A stretch of DNA of 13,793 nt. Origin: Candidatus Dormiibacterota bacterium (GTDB lineage: Bacteria > Chloroflexota > Dormibacteria > Aeolococcales > Aeolococcaceae). Below are positions 6,889 to 13,717 of this stretch, piece by piece. The notes beneath the pieces are model-generated. The model did not search any database. It was given only the letters and a program-made list of their open reading frames with translations, and was not told the origin of the DNA. The stretch covers positions 1 to 13,793 of the forward strand of contig PMYJ01000090.1 in the NCBI GenBank assembly GCA_003170875.1. The letters are read 5' to 3'. Each line of letters opens with the position of its first letter. Within the stretch, counting starts at the first letter, position 1. Position numbers and translations under genes: made by a program.

Positions 6889-8193
6889 CTAGCTCAGAGC
6901 GGCCGTTGTTCGGGTCCTCCCCGCGCGGAGTGACATGCTCGCCTCGATGTGTCTCACCCCAACGTGGGGAGCCGCGGGGGCAGGCGCGCTGCGGGTAGCG
7001 CGCTGCCGGATGGCGTCGAGAGCGAGCCAGATGGCGCCCACCATCTCAGCGCTTCCGTCCAGCTGGCTGCGCACGATCTCGACGGCGCGCGCCGCAGCTG
7101 GCACGGCACGGTGCATGACCGTCTCCCGCAAGGGGCGAAGGATCATCTCGCGAGCACCGAAGATCGGGCCGGCCACGATGACGCGCTGCGGACTCAGGAG
7201 ATTGCACAGATCGGCGATCACCATCCCCATGGCGCAGCCGGCCTCGGTCAGCGCCCGATGGCAACGCATGTCACCGTGCTCGGCAAGCCGGACCACATCC
7301 GCAATGTCCAACTGCAGCCCGTAGCCGCCACGGAGCGGGTCCAGGAAGTTGGTGGCTCCCACCGCGAGGTCGAGGCAGCCGCGGTTGCCACAGGTGCAGG
7401 TCTGTCCGTGGGGATCGACGGTCATGTGGCCGATCTCACCCGCGGTCCCGGCCACGCCGCGGTGGAGCCGGCCGTCCAGAACGACGCCGGCGCCGGCCCG
7501 CTCGTCCACGTGGAAGTAGATGACGTCGGTGAAACCCCGCCCCGCGCCCTGCCGCAGCTCTCCGAGGGCGCCGAGGTTGCAGTCATTGTCGATCACGACC
7601 GGCAGCCCGAACACCCCTTCCAACACAGCGCTTGGATCGAGCTCCGTCCAAGGGTGAGGGTTCGGTTGCCCTCCGAGCCGTCCCGATATCTTGTCGATGG
7701 GGTAGGGGAGACCCACTCCGACCTGGCGCACGTCCGCTGCCGGCACGCCGGCGCGCTCCAGGAGTCGGATCATCATCGCCTTGGCCTCCGCGCAGCCCTC
7801 ACGTGCGCCGAAGTCGAGGGGGAGCCGGTGCTCCTCGTCGGCAAGTACCTGTCCGCCCAGATCGGCTACTCCCACCCGGACGTGACTGTGTCCGAAGTCC
7901 ACGCCGACGACGGCTCCGGACGTCGCGATGGCGATCTCCAGGCTGCCGCGACCACCGAGGCCCGCAACGTCGCCGCGGACCAGCCCCCGGCGCCGCAGCT
8001 CAGCCACGAGATTGGAGACGGTGGCGCGAGAGAGCCCGGTGCGGCGAGCCACTTCGGCCTGGCTCAGGCCGCCCTCGGTGCTGATGACCTCGAGGACTCG
8101 TCGTATGTTCTCCTCCCGCAGGGCATGGAGGGTGCCCCCGGGCCACCGGCTCGGCGATGCCGGAGTCTCATCACCATCACCGGCGGGGATCAT
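6889..8193 (-). CDS. ROK-family transcriptional regulator with retained catalytic Asp
   Basis: Predicted sugar-sensing regulator of 434 aa. A 20-residue Pro/Ser-rich leader is followed by a winged helix-turn-helix (about 43-63, LSQAEVARRTGLSRATV) and a ROK domain. The zinc site is H256, C266, C268 and C273 (CTCGNRGC), preceded by GEIGH, and the next residue pair is LD where CxE is more usual. The kinase Asp is kept as D204 in DNDCNLGALGE, so sugar phosphorylation is possible, unlike in the other regulator. ATG 8191-8193 overlaps the TGA of the upstream permease as ATGA, indicating translational coupling and membership in the transporter operon. The frame stays open far upstream inside the permease gene, but family similarity begins only after this ATG. 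A role as pentose-responsive repressor of the transporter is inferred from position. Confidence 0.9.
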   Translation of the reverse strand: MIPAGDGDETPASPSRWPGGTLHALREENIRRVLEVISTEGGLSQAEVARRTGLSRATVSNLVAELRRRGLVRGDVAGLGGRGSLEIAIATSGAVVGVDFGHSHVRVGVADLGGQVLADEEHRLPLDFGAREGCAEAKAMMIRLLERAGVPAADVRQVGVGLPYPIDKISGRLGGQPNPHPWTELDPSAVLEGVFGLPVVIDNDCNLGALGELRQGAGRGFTDVIYFHVDERAGAGVVLDGRLHRGVAGTAGEIGHMTVDPHGQTCTCGNRGCLDLAVGATNFLDPLRGGYGLQLDIADVVRLAEHGDMRCHRALTEAGCAMGMVIADLCNLLSPQRVIVAGPIFGAREMILRPLRETVMHRAVPAAARAVEIVRSQLDGSAEMVGAIWLALDAIRQRATRSAPAPAAPHVGVRHIEASMSLRAGRTRTTAALS

Positions 8194-9569
8194 GCCCTCG
8201 ATCGCGAGCCCCCGCGGGAGAGGACATCGATGGTCCCCGCCGCCAATAGCACGATGGCGATGAGAATGTCGACCCACTCGGATGACACTCCCATGAGGTA
8301 GAGGCCGTTGTAGATGCCGCCGATGATCAGGCCGCCCAGGACCCCATGGAGGGTCTTGCCGCGGCCACCGAAGAGGCTGGTCCCGCCGATGACGGCGGCG
8401 GCCACCGCCAGCAGCACGTAGCTGTTTGAGGACTTGATGATGTTGGTGGTGAGGAACACCTGGTACGAGGCGAACAGGACGCCTGCGATCCCGGCGGTCA
8501 GCGACCCCAGGACAAAGCACCAGGTCCGGATCGAGGGCAGGCTGACACCCGCTCGACGCGCCGCCTCCGGGTTGCCGCCGATGGCGTAGACGTAGCGGCC
8601 GAACCGGGTCCGCTGGAGGAGCATGGTCCAGATGAAGAGCACGGCCAGGACGATGACGATGATGTAGGGGAGTCCTTCGATGACCCCGAAGTGCGCCCGG
8701 TTGACGTTGCAGAGGCCGACGACCACCGTCCCCGCCACCACGACGCTGGCGATCTTGATCGCGGTGAAGCTGGGCGGCGGTGCCACCAGGCCACGGCGCC
8801 GCCGGCTGGCGTCTCGGAACCACCACGCCGCGGCCACGATGACCACGACCACCGCCAGCAGGATCCAGCTGATCGCCGGGCTGAAGTACCCCCAGAAGAT
8901 GTTGTAGATCTGGACCTGAGCGGGGACCGTGGCATTCTTGAGGGAGACCGGGACGCCGTTGATGACGATGAGCGCAGCCCCCTCGAGGATCAGCCACCCA
9001 CCCAGGGTGACGATGAACGACGGCATCTTCAGGCGGGCCACCAAGGTGCCCTGGATGAGGCCGACACCCGCGCAGATGAGCAGGGTGACGCCGATCGCCA
9101 GCCACGCCGGGAAGCCAAGGCCGTGCGGACAGAGCGCGCAACTGGCCGCCCCGGACGGCTGGACGAGCTCGACCACCACGACGGCGCCCAGACCCATGAC
9201 CAGGCCGACGGAGAGGTCGATCTCACCGAGCAGAAGGGCAAAGATCTCGGCCATCGCCAGCAGGATGTAGATGCTGCTCTGCTCGAAGATGTTGACCAGG
9301 TTCTGGGGTGTCAGGAAGTGGGACTGGGCGATCTGGAAGGCGACGCCGACGATGACGAGCCCCAGGACCACGGGCAGGACCCCGCTCTCGCCGCCCCTCA
9401 CCCTCTGCCACCAGACGTGCAGGTACTGGCCCATCGACTGGGCTAGGAGCTCCGGCGGGACTTCTCCGACCGCGGCCGCGGCAGTCAGGTCGACAGTGGC
9501 CTCCGCGGCGTCACTCAAGGAAGGGGCCGCCACCGGGCCTGTCAGCGGGTCACTATCGATCCGGGCCAT
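8190..9569 (-). CDS. xylH: Xylose-type ABC transporter permease, copy 1
   Basis: Inner-membrane pore subunit of a CUT2-type (ribose/xylose) ABC importer. The 459 aa begin with a ~60-residue cytoplasmic segment ending in a conserved AQSMGQY...WWQ block. About ten or more hydrophobic segments follow, the first near 64-82 and others near 100-136, 153-174, 233-248, 311-327 and 441-455. Family motifs are GEIDLSVG (115-122), TRFGRYVYAIGGN (331-343) and AAVIGGTSLFGG (401-412), the last two facing the ATPase. An Arg-rich loop lies near 252-260. ATG 9569 is preferred over GTG 9572 because AGGG (9576-9579) lies six bases before it. It is 35 bp downstream of a paralogous permease, probably its heterodimer partner, and overlaps the next regulator by four bases. 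Xylose specificity rests on context and XylH-like length. Confidence 0.92.
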   Translation of the reverse strand: MARIDSDPLTGPVAAPSLSDAAEATVDLTAAAAVGEVPPELLAQSMGQYLHVWWQRVRGGESGVLPVVLGLVIVGVAFQIAQSHFLTPQNLVNIFEQSSIYILLAMAEIFALLLGEIDLSVGLVMGLGAVVVVELVQPSGAASCALCPHGLGFPAWLAIGVTLLICAGVGLIQGTLVARLKMPSFIVTLGGWLILEGAALIVINGVPVSLKNATVPAQVQIYNIFWGYFSPAISWILLAVVVVIVAAAWWFRDASRRRRGLVAPPPSFTAIKIASVVVAGTVVVGLCNVNRAHFGVIEGLPYIIVIVLAVLFIWTMLLQRTRFGRYVYAIGGNPEAARRAGVSLPSIRTWCFVLGSLTAGIAGVLFASYQVFLTTNIIKSSNSYVLLAVAAAVIGGTSLFGGRGKTLHGVLGGLIIGGIYNGLYLMGVSSEWVDILIAIVLLAAGTIDVLSRGGSRSRA

Positions 9570-9604
9570 CACTCACCCTGACATGTTCAGACAGATACAG
9601 ATTC

Positions 9605-10987
9605 TCAGACACGGATCACGCTCCCCGTCCTGGCCCCACGCCGCGACAGGACGTCGACGAGAACGGCAAGCAGCAGGACTGCTCCTGGCAGGATGTATTC
9701 GAGCGGGATCGACAGCGACCCCAGGTTCATCAGCGAGACCCCGTAGGCGATGCCGCCGATGAGGAGCCCGCCCAGGACACCGTGAATCGGCTTTCCCCGG
9801 CCCCCGAAGAGGCTGGTGCCGCCGATGACGGAGGCGGCCACCGAGTAGAGCACGAGCTGACCGGGGTCACCGACGTTGGTGCTGTACTGACCGTAGTAGA
9901 AGGAGCCGAGCAGGATGCCCGCGAACCCGGCGGTTGCCGAGCAGAGCACGAAGCACCAGGTGCGGATCCCGGCCAGGTTGACGCCCGCCCGGCGCGCCGC
10001 CTCAGGGTTGCCACCGATGGCGTAGACGTAGCGCCCGAAGCGGGTCGTCTGGAGAAGCACGGTCCACAGGCCCAGGATGACGATCAGCACCGGGATCACC
10101 CAGGGAAGACCCTCGATGGTCGCGAAGACGCCGCCCCGGTTGACGGTGCAGATGATCAGCACCCCGACCCCGACCGCGGCCATGAGGCCGATCTTGATGG
10201 CGGTCAGGCTCGCCGGCGGGGCGACCAGGCCGGAACGGCGACGCCCCGACGCGCGCATCCACATCATCGTGCCGAACCCCACGACCACCACCGCCAGGAT
10301 CACCCAGCTGACCACCGGATCGATGTTCCCCTGGACCAGGTTGTAGAGGGGGCACTGGTTGGGAACCTGACAGCTGATTCCGAGGGATGCGTCAGCACCC
10401 CCCAGGATGACGACGAGCATCCCGGTGAAGAACAGGAAACCGGCCAGGGTCACGACGAACGCGGGGATCCTGAGTCGCGCCACCAGGGTGCCCTGGAGGG
10501 CTCCGATGACACCGCAGCAGACCAGGCTGGTGAGGATCGCCAACCACCACGGCCAGTTGGGGCTCGGCTGCTGAACCAGCTTGTAGGCGATGGTCCCGCC
10601 CATCATCGCCACGGCGCCGATGGAGAGGTCCAGCTCGCCGAGCAGCAGGACCGCGATCTCCCCCATCGCCAGCACCATATAGACCGTGCTCAACGCGAAG
10701 ATGTAGACCAGGTTGCTGGGCCGCAGGTAGGCGTTCTCGGGAGTCAGGACCTCGAAGGCGACGGCCACGATGACCATCGCGACGAGCACGGGCAGCAGCC
10801 CGCTGTCGCCACTCTTGAGCTTCTGCCACCAGCCCCGGAGATACTCGCCCAGCGACTGGGCCACGATCTCGAGGGGGACCGCGGCGGCGGCGGCCTCGGT
10901 GGCCGCGGTCAGGTCGACGTCGGCAGGGACCTCGGCGGCTGTCTCGCCTGGAGTGCCGGGCTTGAGGTCGCCCTGGGTCCCGGTCAC
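9605..10987 (-). CDS. xylH: Xylose-type ABC transporter permease, copy 2 (paralog of the adjacent permease)
   Basis: Second membrane subunit of the same CUT2-type importer, 460 aa, nearly equal in length to its neighbour and collinear with it. Shared blocks are the N-terminal AQSLGEY...WWQ, GELDLSIG (117-124), an Arg-rich RASGRRRSGLVAPP loop near 246-259, the TRFGRYVYAIGGN block near 335, and ASVIGGTSLFGGRGK near 405-419. The main differences are in the putative periplasmic loops, including an extra CQVPNQC segment near 206-212 that could form a disulfide. GTG 10987 is supported by an excellent AAGGAGG (10997-11003) nine bases upstream, lying inside the 3' end of xylG, so it is translationally coupled to xylG (4-bp gap). 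The pair looks like a tandem gene duplication giving a heterodimeric pore. Confidence 0.92.
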   Translation of the reverse strand: MTGTQGDLKPGTPGETAAEVPADVDLTAATEAAAAAVPLEIVAQSLGEYLRGWWQKLKSGDSGLLPVLVAMVIVAVAFEVLTPENAYLRPSNLVYIFALSTVYMVLAMGEIAVLLLGELDLSIGAVAMMGGTIAYKLVQQPSPNWPWWLAILTSLVCCGVIGALQGTLVARLRIPAFVVTLAGFLFFTGMLVVILGGADASLGISCQVPNQCPLYNLVQGNIDPVVSWVILAVVVVGFGTMMWMRASGRRRSGLVAPPASLTAIKIGLMAAVGVGVLIICTVNRGGVFATIEGLPWVIPVLIVILGLWTVLLQTTRFGRYVYAIGGNPEAARRAGVNLAGIRTWCFVLCSATAGFAGILLGSFYYGQYSTNVGDPGQLVLYSVAASVIGGTSLFGGRGKPIHGVLGGLLIGGIAYGVSLMNLGSLSIPLEYILPGAVLLLAVLVDVLSRRGARTGSVIRV

Positions 10988-10991
10988 GGCC

Positions 10992-11822
10992 TCAGGCCTC
11001 CTTCCCAGGGGCGGCTCCAGCCGCCTGCTCCAGGGGTCGTCCGCGCGAGCCCCCGGTGGTCATGTACTCCACCACGCTCTGGCGGTCAAAGCCGGAAACC
11101 GGTCCCTGGACCACCATCCGCCCGAGGTGAAGCACCGCCAGCCGGTCCGCCACCTCGAAGCAGTCGTTGAGGTTGTGGGTGATCACCATCACCGCCAGGC
11201 CCCGGTCGCGAAGCCGTCGGACCAAGTCCAGAACCATCCGGGTCTGAACCACGCCGAGGGCAGCGGTGGGCTCGTCCAAGAGCACCACCTTGGAGTTCCA
11301 CATCACCGCCTTGGCCACCGCCACGGACTGCCGCTGACCTCCGGAGAGCGAGGCCACCGGCTGCCGGATCGACCGCACCGAGGTCACCCGAAGGCCGCTC
11401 AGGGTCTCCGCCGCAGCCCTCTCCATGCTGTCCTCGTCGAGCATTTGCCGGTGCGTGCGCTCCCGGCCGAGGAACATGTTCTGGACGATGTCCAGGTTGT
11501 CGGCCAGAGCAAGGTCCTGGTAGACCGTCTCGATGCCCAGCGCGGCGGCGTCACGGGCACCGCGGATGTGCACCGGCTGCCCCTCGAAGTAGATCTGCCC
11601 GTGGTCGGGCTGATGGACCCCGGCGATGCACCGGGTGAGCACGGACTTCCCGGCGCCGTTGTCGCCGCACAGCCCAGTCACCTGCCCCGCCGGCAGATCC
11701 AGGTCCACCCCGTACAGCGCCTGCACCGGGCCGAAGTGCTTGTCGATCCCCCGCAGCTTCAGAAGCGGCTCCACCGGAGTCGACGCGGGGGGGCCGCCGG
11801 CAGCTTCTAACTGTTCACTCAT
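10992..11822 (-). CDS. xylG: Sugar ABC transporter ATP-binding protein, single-domain XylG type
   Basis: Peripheral inner-membrane ATPase that powers sugar import with the two downstream permeases. The 276 aa hold one complete nucleotide-binding domain: Walker A GDNGAGKS (53-60), Q-loop Q102, signature LSGGQ (159-163), Walker B VVLLDEPT with D183 and E184, and switch H216 (ITHN). E. coli XylG and RbsA have two fused domains in about 500 aa. This one is the short type (as in FrcA-like proteins) and must dimerise. ATG 11822 follows a weak AGG about nine bases upstream. It is separated from xylF by 159 bp holding two strong hairpins and a tandem repeat, so its expression is probably lower than that of xylF. 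The 3' end carries the ribosome binding site of the next gene. The xylose assignment is from neighbours. Confidence 0.92.
   Translation of the reverse strand: MSEQLEAAGGPPASTPVEPLLKLRGIDKHFGPVQALYGVDLDLPAGQVTGLCGDNGAGKSVLTRCIAGVHQPDHGQIYFEGQPVHIRGARDAAALGIETVYQDLALADNLDIVQNMFLGRERTHRQMLDEDSMERAAAETLSGLRVTSVRSIRQPVASLSGGQRQSVAVAKAVMWNSKVVLLDEPTAALGVVQTRMVLDLVRRLRDRGLAVMVITHNLNDCFEVADRLAVLHLGRMVVQGPVSGFDRQSVVEYMTTGGSRGRPLEQAAGAAPGKEA
10997..11003 (-). promoter_or_regulatory. Strong Shine-Dalgarno for the second permease, inside xylG
   Basis: AAGGAGG on the minus strand lies nine bases before the GTG at 10987 and just before the xylG stop codon. It decides the GTG start and shows that ribosomes finishing xylG can reinitiate on the permease gene. 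Confidence 0.75.
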
Positions 11823-11835
11823 CTCATTGACCTAG

Positions 11836-11859
11836 ATCTGCGTCCGTATCTGCGTCCGT
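11836..11859 (-). repeat. Perfect 12-bp tandem duplication in the xylG leader
   Basis: ATCTGCGTCCGT occurs twice in direct contact (11836-11847 and 11848-11859, + strand reading). The second copy shares its last four bases with the left arm of the neighbouring stem-loop, and the first ends 14 bp before the xylG start codon. It may be a slippage duplication or a binding site in the untranslated leader. Confidence 0.8.
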
Positions 11860-11900
11860 CGAGTTGCAGTGGGCGGCGTGTGCCCGCCGCAACTCGACGG
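11856..11900 (-). terminator. Long stem-loop before xylG, attenuator or mRNA-stabilising structure
   Basis: Perfect 12-bp arms (CCGTCGAGTTGC at 11856-11867, GCAACTCGACGG at 11889-11900) continue inward past one A/C mismatch into G:C, T:G and GGGC:GCCC pairs closing a 7-nt loop. It is downstream of xylF and about 33 nt upstream of xylG in the leftward transcript. No T-tract follows, so partial termination or protection of xylF mRNA against 3' decay are both possible. Confidence 0.7.
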
Positions 11901-11908
11901 AGGGTGAG

Positions 11909-11938
11909 ATCCGGGCCGCCCCGTTGGGCGGCCCGGAT
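11909..11938 (-). terminator. GC-rich stem-loop 43 nt after the xylF stop
   Basis: The arms at 11909-11921 (ATCCGGGCCGCCC) and 11926-11938 (GGGCGGCCCGGAT) are perfectly complementary over 13 bp with a 4-nt loop. This is a very stable hairpin just after xylF. Together with the next stem 8 bp away it forms a double hairpin inside the operon, a usual sign that the binding protein is made in excess over the membrane subunits. Confidence 0.75.
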
Positions 11939-11981
11939 TCGTCACCGAGGAGGATCTTTGTGGGAACGCTCCGTCAGCCGA

Positions 11982-13292
11982 TTACGAGATTCCGTCTGTG
12001 GTGCAGAGCGCTGCTCCCGCGATTGCACAGATGGCAGAGGCGGTGTCGAAAGCGTCCTTGACCACTGTGGATTCCATGTTGGCCTTGGTGACCCACGTCG
12101 GGGTCAGCAGGGACGCCGGCTCGCTGATGCTCGAGCTGGTCGGGTCGACGGTGGTGCTGTTCAGGATCGCCGGCGGAACCGTGTTACCGGACAGCAGGAT
12201 GGTGGCCATGACCACCGCGTCCTGGGCCTCGAGGTAGATCGGCTTGTAGACCGAGCCACACTGCCAGCCTTCGAGGATGTAGGCCATGCCCTGGACGGTC
12301 GCGTCCTGGCCGGTGGTCGGGAAGGTGCCGGCCTTCACGCCATCCGTCTGCAGATCCGTGATCACCGCACTGGCGAGCCCGTCATTGGCCTCGATCGAGG
12401 AGTTGATCTTCGGGTTGGCCGTGTACGCCTGCTGGAAGATCGTGCCGCCCTGGGTGTTGTTCCACCCGGGAGCGAAGTTCTCGCCCACCAGCGTGGCTCC
12501 ACCGGCGGTGCTGGTCGCGGGTGCGGTGACCGACTTGGCCGCCTGTCCCCAGACCACCTTGTTGTATCCGCTGGCGAAGGAGATGGCGTTGGGGTCGGTG
12601 TCCTCACCACCGTTCAGGACGAAGGTCTGGCCGGCGGTGACCTTCTCGGACGTAAGGCAGCTCAGGAAGCCATTGCCGATGAGCTCCCCAACCTTCTCGT
12701 TATCGAAGCTCACGTAGTAGGTCTTGCCCGACGAGGGGAAGATCGCCCGGTCGTAGTCGATCAGGACGACGTTGTGGGCAGCGGCGAGCGCCGCGATGGC
12801 CACACCGGTCGGCCCGTCCAGCGGGCACACCACGAGGACCTTGGCCCCGAGGTTGATGTCAGCGGTGGCGTCGTCGATCTGGGTCGGGTCACTGCCCTGC
12901 GCGTTCTGGACGTTGAACTGTGCCGAGGTGAATCCGGCGTCAGCGAAGGCGTCAGTCAGATACGGCGCGTCGTTCTGCACCCAGCGGGTCGACGACGTGG
13001 TGTCGGGCAGGACCACCCCGACCAGCAGGCTGGTGGAGCCCTTGGTCGCATAGGTGGTCAGCGGCTTCAGCAGGCTCATCGTCGACGCGATGTCGGGGGT
13101 GAAGGAGCTGAGCGTGAGGCTCGAGGGGACGCCGGGATTATGCGCGGCCGCCGACGACGACGAGGTTGTGGTACCGCCGGAGGTGCTGCCGCAGGCCGCG
13201 GCGCCGATCGCGGCTACCGCCACCAGGCTCAGCTGGCTCATCCTCCGCAATTTGTGGGACCCCTGGCCCCCGAGGATCTGTTGCGTACGCAT
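11982..13292 (-). CDS. xylF: D-xylose-binding lipoprotein of ABC importer (XylF type)
   Basis: Extracytoplasmic solute-binding protein that delivers xylose to the permeases. The 436-aa precursor has a signal peptide (KLRR then a hydrophobic stretch at about 21-32) and a lipobox ending at C34 (AAAC-GS), then a Ser/Thr-rich tether. XylF-specific blocks are IDYDRAI (Y180, D181, R182), YYVSFDNEKVGEL (about 192-204) and GQDA...VYKPI in the C-terminal lobe. It is about 100 residues longer than E. coli XylF, mostly from the tether and a C-terminal extension holding C422 and C430. ATG 13292 is chosen because AAGG lies five bases upstream; GTG 13310 is in frame but would add six charged residues and lacks a good site. 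It is the first operon gene, behind a consensus-like promoter and several inverted repeats, and is followed by two hairpins. Confidence 0.93.
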   Translation of the reverse strand: MRTQQILGGQGSHKLRRMSQLSLVAVAAIGAAACGSTSGGTTTSSSSAAAHNPGVPSSLTLSSFTPDIASTMSLLKPLTTYATKGSTSLLVGVVLPDTTSSTRWVQNDAPYLTDAFADAGFTSAQFNVQNAQGSDPTQIDDATADINLGAKVLVVCPLDGPTGVAIAALAAAHNVVLIDYDRAIFPSSGKTYYVSFDNEKVGELIGNGFLSCLTSEKVTAGQTFVLNGGEDTDPNAISFASGYNKVVWGQAAKSVTAPATSTAGGATLVGENFAPGWNNTQGGTIFQQAYTANPKINSSIEANDGLASAVITDLQTDGVKAGTFPTTGQDATVQGMAYILEGWQCGSVYKPIYLEAQDAVVMATILLSGNTVPPAILNSTTVDPTSSSISEPASLLTPTWVTKANMESTVVKDAFDTASAICAIAGAALCTTDGIS

Positions 13293-13315
13293 TTGAACCT
13301 TGCCCTCCACACGTT

Positions 13316-13329
13316 GAACGATTTCGTTC
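13316..13329 (-). promoter_or_regulatory. 14-bp palindrome in the xylF leader, candidate operator
   Basis: GAACGA-TT-TCGTTC is a perfect 6-bp-arm palindrome 24 bp upstream of the xylF ATG. It overlaps a second palindrome, TTCGCGAA (13327-13334), and adjoins the half-site CACGTT (13310-13315). The cluster looks like a protein-binding site but could also fold in mRNA over the ribosome binding site. Confidence 0.45.
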
Positions 13330-13371
13330 GCGAAGCCAGCCCATGGGGGCGGCAGAAAGCCGCTCCCTCCC

Positions 13372-13397
13372 CATCACGTTGCGAACGTCTCGTGATG
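13372..13397 (-). promoter_or_regulatory. Nested inverted repeats at the xylF transcription start, candidate operator
   Basis: Outer arms CATCACG (13372-13378) and CGTGATG (13391-13397) are perfect over 7 bp. Overlapping the left arm is a second perfect repeat ACGTT-GCG-AACGT (13376-13388). The site begins about 11 bp downstream of the -10 element, the position expected for a repressor that responds to sugar. One of the two ROK regulators is the natural candidate, but this is inference. Confidence 0.5.
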
Positions 13398-13407
13398 CGG
13401 CGACCGG

Positions 13408-13437
13408 ATTGTGGAAGGAAGTTTCGGGGTTTGTCAA
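13408..13437 (-). promoter_or_regulatory. Promoter of the xylF-led transporter operon
   Basis: On the minus strand a perfect TTGACA (13437-13432) is followed after 18 bp by CACAAT (13413-13408), four of six matches to the -10 consensus. A short AT-rich stretch (ATTTTTAG) lies just upstream. The implied leader is about 110 nt and contains both operator-like repeats. It is the best promoter match in the window. Confidence 0.65.
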
Positions 13438-13717
13438 CAGCCCGAACTAAAAATCACCCTAACGGGCGATGCCGGCTCGTCCACCGCCGAAGAAATGCCC
13501 CTTTGGCATCGATCAGGATCAATGCGATGACCTTCCCCTTGGTCGGTCCCGTACGTCCGTCCGCCGGGCCCTCCCGGCGGAGCCCACGCCGCCTCCCTGA
13601 CCACCGGCTTGGCGGCGCCCTGCTCGCCATCAGGGGTCGGCCGCGTCGGTAGACAGGAATCCACGATCCGGTGGGGCACGACCCCCCGGGGGGACATCGC
13701 GGACGAGGGAGGAATCG
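13438..13717. other. 280-bp gene-free stretch between the tRNA and the xylF promoter
   Basis: No supported gene. It contains a small ATGCC/GGCAT hairpin (13495-13509), a strong GC stem-loop (13560-13581) and the 12-bp palindrome CCCCCCGGGGGG (13682-13693). A minus-strand frame spanning this region runs through the tRNA and has no protein-family features, so it is not called. Confidence 0.6.
13560..13581 (-). terminator. Stem-loop downstream of tRNA-Gln, possible terminator
   Basis: TCCGCCGGG (13560-13568) pairs perfectly with CCCGGCGGA (13573-13581) over a 4-nt loop. It lies about 135 nt beyond the tRNA 3' end and upstream of the xylF promoter on the same strand, so it may insulate the operon from tRNA transcription. 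No T-tract is seen. Confidence 0.45.

Noticed and set aside
6949..8301. 450-codon plus-strand frame opposite the second ROK regulator, and similar frames at 5704-6738, 8691-9446 and 9782-11170
   Set aside because: All mirror well-conserved genes on the other strand and have biased, motif-free translations.
8194..9141. Upstream extension of the ROK regulator frame into the permease gene
   Set aside because: The extension overlaps the membrane-spanning permease in another frame and is not family-like. The ATGA overlap at 8190-8193 gives a natural start.
11880..13652. 590-codon open frame on the plus strand opposite xylF
   Set aside because: Antisense to a clear XylF lipoprotein and running through its promoter and hairpins; Arg/Gly-rich shadow with no recognisable domain.
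13682..13693. CCCCCCGGGGGG palindrome as a regulatory site
   Set aside because: Simple G/C runs occur by chance at this GC content; it forms only a short stem and has no partner elsewhere in the window.
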